A stretch of DNA of 23,360 nt from Trachelipus rathkii (GCA_015478945.1 JABUQX010131014.1:12501-35860); one strand, 5' to 3'; shown: positions 9,801 to 20,025, counted from the first letter of the stretch. A program made the numbers and translations. Notes: a model not told the origin generated them from the letters alone.

Positions 9801-10244
9801 ATTTACTTTGTGGCCAGTTATCTCATATCTCGAAAAAATCTACAATAGCTACAGCGATAAGTGTAAAAACTTAGTTCGATATGTTCTTTGTCAAAATTTC
9901 ATAGCTGAATGATTGTAATTAAAAAAAAATCAAATTCTCTAAAAACTATAATAGCTTACTATGAAAAAAGGAATACTATTTTTTTGAATCTCTTTTTGGT
10001 ACAATTTTAGTATAGCTAAAATGTAAAAAAAAACTCAAAATAAATACAATTAAATTATTAGCTTTTTTTTTTTTAGGGGCAAGGGACATATTATTCCTCA
10101 TATATAGCTATATATATATATTATGTAATATATATATATTAGTTCTTATAATCTTATTTGGATAAATATACATATATATATTATAACTATATATATATAT
10201 ATATATATTATATATATTAATTATTGTAAAGGTATTTTACACGG

Positions 10245-10480
10245 CTAATGTAGGGGCTCGACCGACGGGAGAACACAGGGAGAGAGAACGTTTTCCAATA
10301 AACCCGCGTAAGGGGAGGGGCGGAGTAGAACCCGCGCACCCAAATACCAAAGAGCGGGGGTTCCGGAGACCCTCGTTCCGGAGGGGGGAATTAGTCCTAG
10401 CCCGTAGTTATTCCCGCCGGAAGGCCGTAAGACCCCGACTCTTTGCCATCGTTCGCGGTATATCCCTTGGGGGTATTCTT
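10245..10480. repeat. GC-rich core of unit B
   Basis: Reverse-oriented counterpart of 7228-7475. The segment 10339-10366, containing AAATACCAAAGAGCGGGGG, matches unit A with a single-base length difference in the G/C run. Sequence to the right (to about 10600) aligns with 7110-7228 of unit A. Confidence 0.8.
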
Positions 10481-10716
10481 TTAGAGAAAGAAAGCAAAAT
10501 TTTAAATATAGAAAAGTCTATCTTATTTTAACGAAGTAACCAATAAAGGTCTCTAAAATAGGCTCTCTAATTTCTATCATTACTATAATTATTAACTATA
10601 ATTTTTATTTTTTTTTGTATTTTTTTTTTTTTAGCATTTTCCTTATCTAAATTTTACCAGGATCCAAAAAATGTATTCCTTTTCGCTGTAGCTTTTGTAG
10701 TTTTTTTGATATTTTT

Positions 10717-10717
10717 T

Positions 10718-10762
<45 letters not shown>
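10717..10762. repeat. Poly(T) run
   Basis: About 45 bases of nearly pure T, with an early A interruption, between the two minus-oriented motif copies of unit B. It corresponds to the A-rich runs of the other motif copies. Confidence 0.9.
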
Positions 10763-10763
<1 letters not shown>

Positions 10764-10879
10764 GCAATTTTCCGCAACATAAAATTGGGGACCGTGCATT
10801 GCGCGCAGCAATGAAGTATTCCTTTTCGCTGTAGCTATTGTAGTTTATTGGACGCATATGTACTGGCCACAAAGTAAAT

Positions 10880-11060
10880 CTATATATATATATAGTAATA
10901 TATATATACTATAATATATATATACTAATAATATATATATATATATATATATATTATACTATGTATATAGATAAAAGGTGATAATAATATTTTATAATAT
11001 TATATATATAATATACTATAATATAGTAATATATATATATATATTATTATATTATATATG
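10880..11060. repeat. Broken (AT)n array right of unit B
   Basis: AT tracts with phase slips. A partial unit-A/B-like motif (AAAAAAACTATAACAGCTACAG) is recognisable just to the right, near 11099. Confidence 0.85.
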
Positions 11061-11214
11061 TATATGGTCAGCCTCCAGAAAGCAACATGCATATAACAAA
11101 AAAACTATAACAGCTACAGGAAAAATAAAATTTTATTAATCAGGAGGTATTTTTATCCATGAAAGTAGTAGGAAGGCTTTTCCGGTCGTGTTGGTCATTT
11201 TGACCACAGCGATT

Positions 11215-11340
11215 TTTACCGTCCCTTGACCTTTTTTGGCCTTGTAATTTTTTGGGTTTGACCTTTTTTGCCCTTGTAATTTTTTGACCGTGACCTTTTT
11301 TGGCCTTGACCTTTTTGGGCAACACCACGAAATTTTTTGG
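11215..11340. repeat. Minisatellite based on GACCTTTTTTGGCCTTGTAA
   Basis: Four to five degenerate units of GACC-T6-GGCC/GCCC-TTGTAA-T5 in succession. The Lys-rich minus-strand open frames (11140-11416) are translations of this array. Confidence 0.85.
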
Positions 11341-11770
11341 AACTCACGCAAATTTTTTTTGAAGAACACAAATTTTTTTGAAGAAACACACCCAAAATTT
11401 TTCTGAGAAACCGCAAATTTTTTTGAGAACCCTAATTTTTTCTGCAACCCTGTGCGAAAGAAGGGTGTCGCAGACGGATGCGAAAGCATCCGTACGTACG
11501 TGTCCCACCCTAATTTTTTGAAACCCAAATTTTTTGAGAACCCAAATTTTTTTTGAGAACCCAAATTTTTTGAGAACCCAAATTTTTTTGAAAACCCTAA
11601 CTTTTTGCAACCCTTCGAAGAAGGGTTGTGCCAGACGGATGCGAAGCATCTGTCGTACGTGTCCCACCCTAATTTTTTGAGAACCCAAATTTTTTGAGAA
11701 CCCTAATTTTTTGAGAACCCTATTTTTTGAGAACCCTATTTTTTGAGAACCCAATTTTTTGAGAACCATA
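11340..11770. repeat. Minisatellite of TTTTTTGAGAACCCAAA units with a duplicated stem-loop module
   Basis: About 20 degenerate units of 15-19 bp. Interspersed are two copies of a module of about 75 bp (11444-11520 and 11607-11680, spacing about 163 bp). Each carries a hairpin around GGATGC and ends in TACGTGTCCCACCCTAA. The overlapping minus-strand frames (KKFGFSKKIWVLKK and similar) are periodic translations of the array, not proteins. Confidence 0.9.
11474..11493. repeat. 8-bp stem with GAAA loop
   Basis: ACGGATGC-GAAA-GCATCCGT. The sister module at about 11635-11654 keeps the stem with a GAA loop and a wobble-compatible change in the second arm. A second short hairpin, CCCTTC-GAA-GAAGGG, precedes it in the sister copy. 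Confidence 0.85.
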
Positions 11771-11794
11771 ATTAATTTATTTCTTTCCTCACCA

Positions 11795-11824
11795 GCACAC
11801 ACACACACACACACACATTTACAC

Positions 11825-11856
<32 letters not shown>

Positions 11857-12175
11857 ACAACACACACACAGATTTACTTACACACACACAGATTGTACTT
11901 ACACACACAGATTTACTTTTACACAACACAAACACACAGATTTACTTAACCACACACACACAAGATTTACTTACATCACATTCAGAATTTAGCTTACACA
12001 TCTTCACACACATCAGATCACACAGATTATACTTACACTCAACACACAGATTTACTTACACACACAGATGTTTAATACACACGATCACAGATTTTACTTA
12101 CCACACAGCAGATTTACACAGCACACACAACAAATCCTTACACACAGTACCACACACACACACACACACATCCAT
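11795..12175. repeat. (CA)n array grading into a CACACAGATTTACTTA minisatellite
   Basis: Interrupted (CA)n at 11795-11870, then repeated units of about 16-20 bp containing CACAGATTTACTTACACA with variable spacing, then (CA)n again near 12150-12170. Confidence 0.9.
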
Positions 12176-12540
12176 AGACACATTACACTATGACACTTAT
12201 ACACACTCTGTCACTTTACACACATTGTCACTATGGACACTTAATACACACTTACACTCAAACCATAGACACTATAACATTTACCTCATAGACACTTAAT
12301 TTACCCCATGACACTTAACATACTAATGAGCAACTTATGACACACTATGTCACTTATAATACACACATCACTATGACACTTATACACCATTCACTATGGA
12401 CGACCTTATACACACTTACAATCACCCATAGACACTTACATTTACCCGTAGACACTTACACTCACCATAGACAGCTTGTAACACACACACATACACACAC
12501 CACACACACACTCACTCACATACATACACACTAATGACAT
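12176..12540. repeat. Minisatellite of CATAGACACTTACAC-like units
   Basis: Degenerate units of about 18-20 bp alternating CTATGACACTTATACACAC and CATAGACACTTACACTCAC, closing in a (CA)n tract. The 65-residue frame here is His/Thr low complexity. Confidence 0.88.
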
Positions 12541-12559
12541 CTTATAGCGCCCTTTGGTT

Positions 12560-12690
12560 CAGCTTTGATGGAGCCTATCTTGATGGTTCATCTATTTTGA
12601 ATGAGGCTTCAACTTTGATGATGCCATCTTTGATGACTCAGTATTATTGATTTGATGGTTTAGTACATTTTGATGGTTCCCAATCAAACG
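12560..12690. repeat. TTGATGG-based minisatellite
   Basis: At least six occurrences of TTTGATGG, TTGATGA or close variants, irregularly spaced by about 15-25 bp. Confidence 0.75.
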
Positions 12691-12744
12691 TAAGGAGTTA
12701 TCTAGTGATTGTTCTTATTTAGTGTTCTAGCTCGCTATAATAGA

Positions 12745-12890
12745 ATGAGTGCCCAGGGGAGTGCCAAGTGAGTGCCAAAGGAGTGCCAAGATGGTGCCAA
12801 TGAGTGCCAAGTGAGTGCCATGAGTGCGCGAATTGAGTGCCAACATAGTGCCAAACTGAGTGCCACAATCCACGTGCCAACTGGAGTGAC
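12745..12890. repeat. GAGTGCCAA minisatellite
   Basis: About a dozen tandem units of roughly 10-13 bp with core GAGTGCCAA. Confidence 0.92.
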
Positions 12891-13059
12891 ACTTTTTTTC
12901 ATAGCTTTTAGCCTCCTCCTGAGCCTAGAATAGCCCTAATATGGGTGTCTAACCCCCTAGGTTGTAAGGTATGAGGAATCGATTGGGTATATTACAAGTT
13001 GCATAGATGCTTCCTACTATGAGTTAGTCTTTTTCTTACACTTATAGCCTATATATATA

Positions 13060-13490
13060 TATTACTTTACACACACACACTTACACACACACACTCTTTC
13101 ACAACCGCTAAGGTTTATCTACTTAATATATTCGCACATACATAACACCCATTAGACACTTACCAGTCTCGCCCTCATATTCTAATCACATACAATACAT
13201 CTAATCTCATAGACATCTTACACACTATGACACTTATAACACGAACTAATGTCCACTATACACACATTCACTTAATGGCACTTTTATATCCACACTATGA
13301 ACACTTATTCAAGCACTTTACATCTCTCATAAGACACTTTCACTCATAACTCTATTACACACTATTGTGACACTTATATACAGCGCTTATCAACTAGCCA
13401 TTATGATCTACTTAGACACTTAGCATCCATTAATATTTCATCTTACATCTCAACTTTCATATCGTCCAGTGTAGCTACTTACATATTTAT
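13060..13490. repeat. (CA)n and a second GACACTTATACAC minisatellite block
   Basis: (CA)n tracts at about 13070-13095 lead into degenerate units of the same type as 12176-12540 (CTATGACACTTATAACAC and similar), increasingly decayed towards 13490. Confidence 0.8.
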
Positions 13491-13640
13491 CACTGCACAT
13501 CACTCGTATTTTATCTTATTTTGTTTTTGCCTTTTTTCATATTTTTTGATTGATAATCATCTTTGATCCTAAACCTTTATATTTTGTATTGATTACTATT
13601 CTTTTGATTGACTTCATTCTTTTGTCTATCCTCTATGATT
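13491..13640. other. TTTTGATTG-rich AT sequence
   Basis: T-rich sequence with repeated TTTTGATTGA-type words. It may be the decayed edge of the minisatellite mosaic. Confidence 0.4.
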
Positions 13641-13815
13641 CATAGTTATAGTTGTTCTGTCCACCAGGTTCCTGCAGTATGATCGCTCCGCGCGAAGGCC
13701 AATCGACCCCTGTACTCCTGCAGGTGTCATCTCCCTGCTCGCTGTCCCCTGCCCGCTCCTCGCTGTGCGTCCCTCGCCATGCGTGTTTTTGCGCTTCCTT
13801 GCGGCGCATATATTA
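13641..13815. other. Isolated GC-rich island, unidentified
   Basis: A moderately GC-rich stretch in AT-rich surroundings, with two CCTGCAG words and a CGCTGTCCC/CGCTGTGCG duplication. An 86-residue plus-strand frame starts here (13652) but its second half is AT-repeat Ile/Phe. It is not alignable by eye to the GC cores of units A and B. Confidence 0.5.
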
Positions 13816-14209
13816 CCCAGCGCGAATTTATATAAATATAATATATATTATGAGATATTTCATTTTTTTTATTTTATTCATACTTAATTTTTATATTTTT
13901 TATTTAATATAACATCATGGTCTAAGTAATTCGCTACAGTAAAAGGCGTTTGTAACTCATCATTAACACAAGTTATTATTTTTAAGCGTCTATATTCATA
14001 TGTTTGGATATCAATGTTATTACTATTTAACTAAATTTTTTTTTTTAAATATTTTTATTGCATTTTTAAAATAATAATATTTACTTTCATACTTAAATAA
14101 AAGATTTCAGTTTTTATTATATACATATTACTTTTTTACAGTATCTCTTTAAATAATATATATATCTATGTATATTATTTTCCAAGTTAAAATTCTCTAT
14201 AATTTAGTA
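13816..14209. other. AT-rich low-complexity DNA
   Basis: No gene or RNA signature. Tracts of TTTAT and ATAAT dominate. Confidence 0.6.
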
Positions 14210-14550
14210 GGTGTTTATGCAAGCAGCAAAGTGGCTTATTGTTATGCTTTATGTTTTTACTTTGCTTTAACTGTCTTTAATACTCAATATTGTTTTTACT
14301 TGAGAGCTTTAACCTTCATATTATTTTTTTATTATATCATTAACTATATCCTTTAAAGCAGTAATATCAGTAATCAACAGAATTGCTTCAAATAAACAAA
14401 CATCAGGGATTATTTATGCTTTTCTTTTACACTGAGCTTTAACTGCTTTAACTGCATATGTTTATTACTGCTTTAACTGAGACTTAGTAATACTCATATG
14501 TTTTACTTGGGCTTTAACTCATATGCTTTACTGCTTTAACTCATATATTT
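14210..14550. repeat. GCTTTAACT minisatellite
   Basis: About ten occurrences of GCTTTAAC, densest at 14438-14545, where they alternate with CATATGTTTTACT-like spacers in units of about 20-25 bp. Confidence 0.8.
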
Positions 14551-14559
14551 CTTAACATT

Positions 14560-14960
14560 TATGTTTTTTGATTTTGTTTTAATACTTTTTATTTATTTTT
14601 TAATTATATTATATTTGTTTATTATTTTTATTTTATTTTTTATTATTATTTATTTTTTATTTTTTAATTATTATTATTATTTTATTTTTTATTATTATTA
14701 TTTTATTTTTATATCTATTTTTTATTATTATATGCTTAGTGTTATTTATTCAGAGAGCTATTTTTATTATTATTATCTTTGCTTTACCTATTTATTAATT
14801 TTATATTTTATTGTTTATTTCGGTAATTTATACTTAGTTCATATTATACTCATTCCTATTGTTCATTTAATCATTGTACAACAGAGCACATCGCACACAA
14901 CACACACCACACACACACCTACAACACGACACATGATATACGGCACCACACAACTTCACT
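14560..14960. repeat. TTTATTA low-complexity tract ending in (CA)n
   Basis: Interrupted TTTTATT/ATTATT tracts to about 14830, then a degenerate CACACCACAC stretch at 14886-14950. The 136-residue plus-strand frame is Phe/Tyr/Ile-rich translation of the repeat. Confidence 0.8.
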
Positions 14961-15030
14961 CGTCCGCATGAGATCCCAACCTGTTTAAAACCATATCCAT
15001 AAGTTTTTAGTATGAACTTCATACGTCTAA

Positions 15031-15130
15031 TTTTTATTTAAAAAACATTTTAATGTTTTATAAATCACGTACATTTATATTACTCATTCAAACATTACTA
15101 AAATATTTCAAAGTTTCTTTAATAATTCTT
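15031..15130. repeat. Diverged direct repeat, first copy (partner at 15489-15582)
   Basis: Starts TTTTTATTTAAAAAA and shares ACATTTATATTA and AAAGTTTC with its partner about 458 bp downstream, in the same order and spacing. The 360 bp between the copies have no recognised features. Confidence 0.65.
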
Positions 15131-15488
15131 ATAATAAATGAAGTGATGGGAAGTGTACAAAAGAACTAATTATTAACTGTTTTTTTTGTTGTTTTTCAAT
15201 TTGGATAAATAGCTGAAAAGAATTTTAAAATATGTTTTACGAAATTTTAATGAAATTTTTATTTGAAGCAAGATTCTTATAAATTTAAAACAATAAATCA
15301 TTAAATCAAGTTATACAAAGCCCCTAAGGACCCCTCTAACACCCAAGTTCTCATTATGCCTAACGTTTTTAGTTCTAATTGACTTACTAGCTTTACATTC
15401 TTTAGTCATGTAATAAGTATAAAAAATAAGCAAAATCAGTTTCCTTCCTCTGCTAACATAACAGGTATTTTATTAAAATCATTCTAGG

Positions 15489-15582
15489 TTTTTATTTAAA
15501 AAATAAAATTATTCACTTACATTTATATTATTCGCTCAATGATAACTAAAAAAGTTTCATTAAGATTTTTTTAAAATAATTC
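15489..15582. repeat. Diverged direct repeat, second copy
   Basis: Partner of 15031-15130. It could be a short decayed terminal repeat pair or a simple segmental duplication. Confidence 0.65.
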
Positions 15583-15669
15583 GGATTTTCTTTATTTATT
15601 AACTCTATTGTACATTGACAATACCAACACGAGAAAACACAAACTAACCCCGCCTCACTTACAGATACG

Positions 15670-15925
15670 AAACTGACTCCTATCTCTGTAAAATGTGTTG
15701 AAATATATTTCATAGGCCTAATTTTAGGATAAACCTTTTTGTACGCCCGGGGCGATTTAGGCCTAATTCCAGGTCCAAAATATATTTCAAACTGAACCAT
15801 CTTTCTCTGTAAAATGTGGTGCAATTGTAACTAACGTTTAGGCCTAATTAATAGGCCTAAATTTAGATAAGGCCTTTCTTTGTATCCGGGCTAATTGTAA
15901 GCCTAATACGGAAGGTCAAAAGATA
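15670..15925. repeat. Tandem duplication (period about 119 bp) carrying TAGGCCTA palindromes
   Basis: Copy one starts at 15670 and copy two at 15789, both with AAACTGA followed by CTCTGTAAAATGTG. Both then carry CCTAATT-rich sequence, a CCTTT-TGTA-CCCGG-like block and a GGTCAAAA/GGTCCAAAA end. TAGGCCTA occurs at 15713, 15758, 15839 and 15852. The 92-residue minus-strand frame over it has no recognised domain. Confidence 0.75.
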
Positions 15926-16060
15926 ATTCCGCAAGTTATATGACATCCACGAAATCATTGTTTATTATTATTTTATTAAATAATAATTTCAAAACTGAAA
16001 ACATGCTGTAGATTCGGTAAGAATTCTTTAAGCAGGTAAGAGGAATGTTTTCCTTACTTG

Positions 16061-16205
16061 TGATTGGTCGGAGTAATCCTTATCTCTATATGACATCGTA
16101 TGTGATTGGTCGAGATTATTTTATCGAGTCTTTTTGGTTTTAGGTATGTAAAAACATGTTTTTTTTCATGAGTAATCTGAGCCCTGCCATGTGTGATTGG
16201 GTGAA
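16061..16205. promoter_or_regulatory. Three GTGATTGG motifs (reverse CCAAT boxes)
   Basis: GTGATTGG appears at about 16060, 16102 and 16193, in the same orientation. GATTGG is the complement of CCAATC, the NF-Y/CCAAT-box core. The first two are followed by GTCG-GA. No transcript or start site is visible nearby, so they may simply be decayed repeat units. Confidence 0.3.
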
Positions 16206-16499
16206 ATTAACGTTTTGTTCTTTAAACTGTATTTGGCAGGTGTGTTTTATTATCTTTTAGAACCGCAAACTCATTAATTAAAATCATAGTCAATTTTTAG
16301 CTGTTTAAGCGGGTGCAAAGTTAATCTGAATTGTTATTAAAAGGTTGGTTTTAGCTAAGTGTATAATCATATTTATAATAATACTATACATTGAAATTAA
16401 GTAATTATTAATTTAACCACCAGTCAGATAATTAATTAATAGGGCCGTTACTGTACAGCCTTTTTAAGTCTAGGTTGATGTTAAAGTTTGGTTGACACA

Positions 16500-16509
16500 C
16501 ACAGATTTC

Positions 16510-16544
<35 letters not shown>

Positions 16545-16735
16545 ATATATAAATATAGTTGTACTATATGTAATATATATCAGTATTTAATATAATATAT
16601 ATATATATAGTATATATATATTATATATATTTCGATATTATTATATATATAATCATATATATATATATATAATATATATATAATATATATACTATATATA
16701 TATATATATATATATGTAATATTATAATTATATAT
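16500..16735. repeat. Broken (AT)n array
   Basis: AT tracts with many phase slips, preceded by a short ACACACACAG. Confidence 0.92.
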
Positions 16736-17080
16736 AGAGACACTTGGATACATCGTTTCTGCGATACATTTTCTTATTGACTTATGTGGACATTTGCTCC
16801 TTCAGAAAAATAATATATTTTAAAAGTAAAAATTATATTTATTGTTTTCTTCCTAACAGGGATATATGGTAAAATATGATATATAATTTATAGATTATAT
16901 ATTGATCGCGTTCAGTATTTTTATACTCTCTTCTTTATTGGTAATGAGCGGACTCCCATATATATTATTATTAATATATAATATTATATTAATACTTCAT
17001 TATTATACTATTATATAATATACCAGTATACTATATCGGTGGCGGCTTCTGTGGTCAACAATTCTTTGAGTAGGCAATAC
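16736..17080. other. AT-rich island between (AT)n arrays, nothing recognised
   Basis: A pyrimidine-rich tract ending CTTCCTAACAG near 16859 resembles a 3' splice site, but no coding sequence follows. Confidence 0.5.
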
Positions 17081-17355
17081 GAAATATATATATATAGTAT
17101 TATATATTATATATACTTATATTATAATTATAATTATATATTATATAATATTATATATTATTATATATATATATTAATTATATATTATATATATATATAT
17201 ATATATAAATATATATATATTATTAACTTATATATATTTATATATTATACTAAAATATATATAGTAATATATATATATATTATATATTATATATATATAT
17301 TATATATATATATATATTAAATATATATATATATATAATATAAGTATATATATTT
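17081..17355. repeat. Broken (AT)n array
   Basis: AT tracts with phase slips. The 93-residue Ile/Tyr plus-strand frame is a translation of the array. Confidence 0.92.
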
Positions 17356-18120
17356 ATTTATTACTTACAATTTAGCGACAATGTAATGGAAGAGAATGAA
17401 TGGTTCCACATATTCTAACATTTGAAGTTACAATGGTCTCATAACACTCGAAAAAGAATTTAGCCATTAAAGAAGCTTAAATCGAATACGAATTCTCCTA
17501 ATATCCCAGTATTTATAAAGCTAACAGCTCAATTTTTTATTAGATCAACACAGTAACCACAAATATCAAGTTATATAAATAATATGAAATAAATAATATG
17601 AAAATCGTATTATTAAATAAGTAACTCCACACTTAATTTTCATTTATTATTATAGAAAACGGAGCTAATGCTGGTCTGGCTCATGAGGCAAAGCTACAAT
17701 TCGTCTCCAAGTGAAGAGTTCTTAAACTGCAACGCGGTTTCTTAAGAGCTGATTTTGGTCATTAATCTTTTAAGTGGCAATTACGAATTAAATAATTATC
17801 GGTTATAAAGATTTACTCAGAAATTTAGAATAAAATTATTAATTAGTTTGGTTAATTATTATAATTATGTTTACTAATAATATAATTATTAATATCTTGA
17901 AAAATGCAATTTAAATGGGGATTATTTTAAAAAAAAAAAGACTGAAATTGACTCGTCAGGCACATCCATCAGTTGCCTAGCCTAGAGAATAAGGAACTAT
18001 TTTTTTGCCTCACGAAAAGTAACAATTTCCACCGATCGCTACTATTAAAAAAGGAATCGGGTAGAAATTGATGCCGGCATCTTAAAGCTAAGCCTAATTC
18101 CGAAAAGAAATCACTTCTTT
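17356..18120. other. Unrecognised AT-rich island (765 bp)
   Basis: Mostly unique AT-rich sequence. A patch at about 17655-17755 is less AT-rich but shows no tRNA, snRNA or protein signature. No open frame longer than about 60 codons. Confidence 0.5.
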
Positions 18121-18426
18121 ATTATATATATATATATATAATATATAGTATATATATATAAATTATATATATATATATTATATATATATATATAATATAT
18201 ATATATATAATATAATATATTATAATATATATAATATATATATATATAGTTATATATATATATTGCTGACATTTTTTAATATATTTTTTGGTTTCACTAA
18301 GACAAGTAGGCGTTGTCTACTCTGCCTACCCCTTATACACGAATATAATATATTATATATATATATAGATATAGATATATATATATAATATATAGAGTTA
18401 TATATATATAATATATATATATATAG

Positions 18427-18463
<37 letters not shown>

Positions 18464-18465
18464 GT
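18121..18465. repeat. Two broken (AT)n arrays around an 80-bp island
   Basis: AT tracts at 18121-18263 and 18345-18465. The island between them contains AGTAGGCGTTGTCTACTCTG with no identified role. Confidence 0.9.
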
Positions 18466-18735
18466 CAGCGTTTTAGATTAGGTGACGCTGGATCTAAAAA
18501 TAAAAAGACTATGAATAGCTACATAAAACTAAATTTATTTTTTGAACACTAGCGGAACATTTTAATGCAGGAAAAATGAAAAAGAAGTAGAATGAATGGA
18601 GATAAAAAAAAGTAAATACAAATTTACAAATAATAGACATACATAAAGCCAAAACAACAATGAAAATTTTTGTTTTTCACTTCACAATTAAAAGTAAAAA
18701 ATTTTTTTTTCCGTTGTTTCTCGCAGCCAGCAGGA
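18466..18735. other. A-rich island, nothing recognised
   Basis: Purine-rich, AT-rich sequence with no open frame or RNA signature. Confidence 0.5.
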
Positions 18736-19115
18736 GTATATAATATATATATATATATTAATATATATTATATATAATATTATATATATATATCTAATAT
18801 ATATATATTATATATATATATAAGTATATATATATATATATATATATATAACTATAATATATATTATATTATACTATATATATATATATATATCAGTATA
18901 TACTTTATATATATATATATTATTATTTATATTTATATTATATATTATATAAATATATATATAATATATATAATATATTATATATATTATATATATATAT
19001 ATTATAAATATATTATAATGTATTATATGATATAATATATATATAATAATTATATATATATATATATAATAATATATATACCATACTGATATATTAATAA
19101 ATAATAATAATAATA

Positions 19116-19150
<35 letters not shown>
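18736..19150. repeat. Broken (AT)n array ending in (AAT)n
   Basis: AT tracts with phase slips, passing into AATAATAAT units at about 19098-19150. Confidence 0.92.
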
Positions 19151-19152
<2 letters not shown>

Positions 19153-19760
19153 TGTTCCTAAATGGATACGTAATGAAATAGCATTTTATGAATCCGAGGG
19201 AAATCATATAAGTATATATATATGATTTTAATTTATTTAAACCTAAAATTTGTGAAGTTTCATAAAGTCGATTTTGTGTACTTTTTTTATTGTTTGTCTT
19301 TAAATGAGATTTTTTTTCATTTTCAAATTATTTTATCTTGTAGTTACTTTTTCATTAGATATTTATTGTCTAAATGGAAAACTTAAACTAAACCATACAT
19401 GGGTAAGACATGCAGCAGCAGTTATGGCGTACGATCTGCACCCCTCCCCCTTTGATTTCTTTTCTTCAATTGTTCCATATCTTTTCTGATTTTCTTCTCT
19501 TTCTTCTGTTTGTTATACCAACCTACTCTTGCGCAGAATCTGACCATATAATATATAATAATAATATATGTAAATGATAATTAAAGTAATATTTTTTGCA
19601 GCTGAAAAAATTAAAAATAGTAAAATTCTATATATTTTTTTAATTTTTTAATTAAAGTACATTTAAGTAAAAAAAAAAAAAAATCCACATCAAATCAAAT
19701 AATTTCTAAAAATCCATTTTCTCTTTACTATCACTTAGGAGTACAATCGCTTCCATATAA
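19151..19760. other. AT-rich island with a 61-residue hydrophobic frame
   Basis: The plus-strand frame 19304-19489 starts MRFFFIFKLFYLVVTFSLDI. It looks like a signal or membrane segment, but AT-rich DNA readily yields Phe/Ile/Leu-rich frames and nothing else supports a gene. The rest is unremarkable. Confidence 0.4.
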
Positions 19761-19764
19761 TAGT

Positions 19765-19800
<36 letters not shown>

Positions 19801-19807
19801 TATAGTA

Positions 19808-19842
<35 letters not shown>

Positions 19843-19986
19843 ATATATACCTATTATATATATGATCTATATATATAATACAGTATATATATAATGATAT
19901 ATTATACTTTATATACTATTATATATATATAATAATAATATATAATTATAATAATAGAATACTATATATATATATTATAATATATA

Positions 19987-20025
<39 letters not shown>

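Larger units (their letters stand above)
9801..10879. mobile_element. Unit B: inverted copy of the fold-back element, with 18-bp perfect ends
   Basis: Bounded by a perfect 18-bp inverted repeat: ATTTACTTTGTGGCCAGT at 9801-9818 and its complement at 10862-10879. Inside are two plus-oriented motif copies (about 9821-9905 and 9937-10040), an AT tract, a GC-rich core (10245-10480), a conserved flank (10490-10600), and two minus-oriented motif copies (about 10655-10715 and 10800-10860) separated by a long poly(T). The order equals that of unit A read in reverse. No protein is encoded. Its ends differ in sequence from those of unit A, so either the edges of A are decayed or the two belong to subfamilies. 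Confidence 0.75.

Noticed and set aside
11136..11865. Lys/Phe-rich periodic minus-strand open frames up to 173 residues
   Set aside because: They are direct translations of the minisatellites, with periodicity equal to the DNA unit.
11795..13490. CRISPR-like regularly spaced repeats
   Set aside because: Units are irregular, CA-rich and tandem without unique spacers of constant length, and the DNA is eukaryotic.
14561..14971. 136-residue plus-strand frame resembling a multi-pass membrane protein
   Set aside because: Phe/Tyr/Ile content comes from TTTATTA low complexity and the end from (CA)n; no conserved motif.
16840..16862. Pyrimidine tract plus CAG resembling a 3' splice site
   Set aside because: No open frame or donor site in a sensible position; chance is likely in T-rich DNA.
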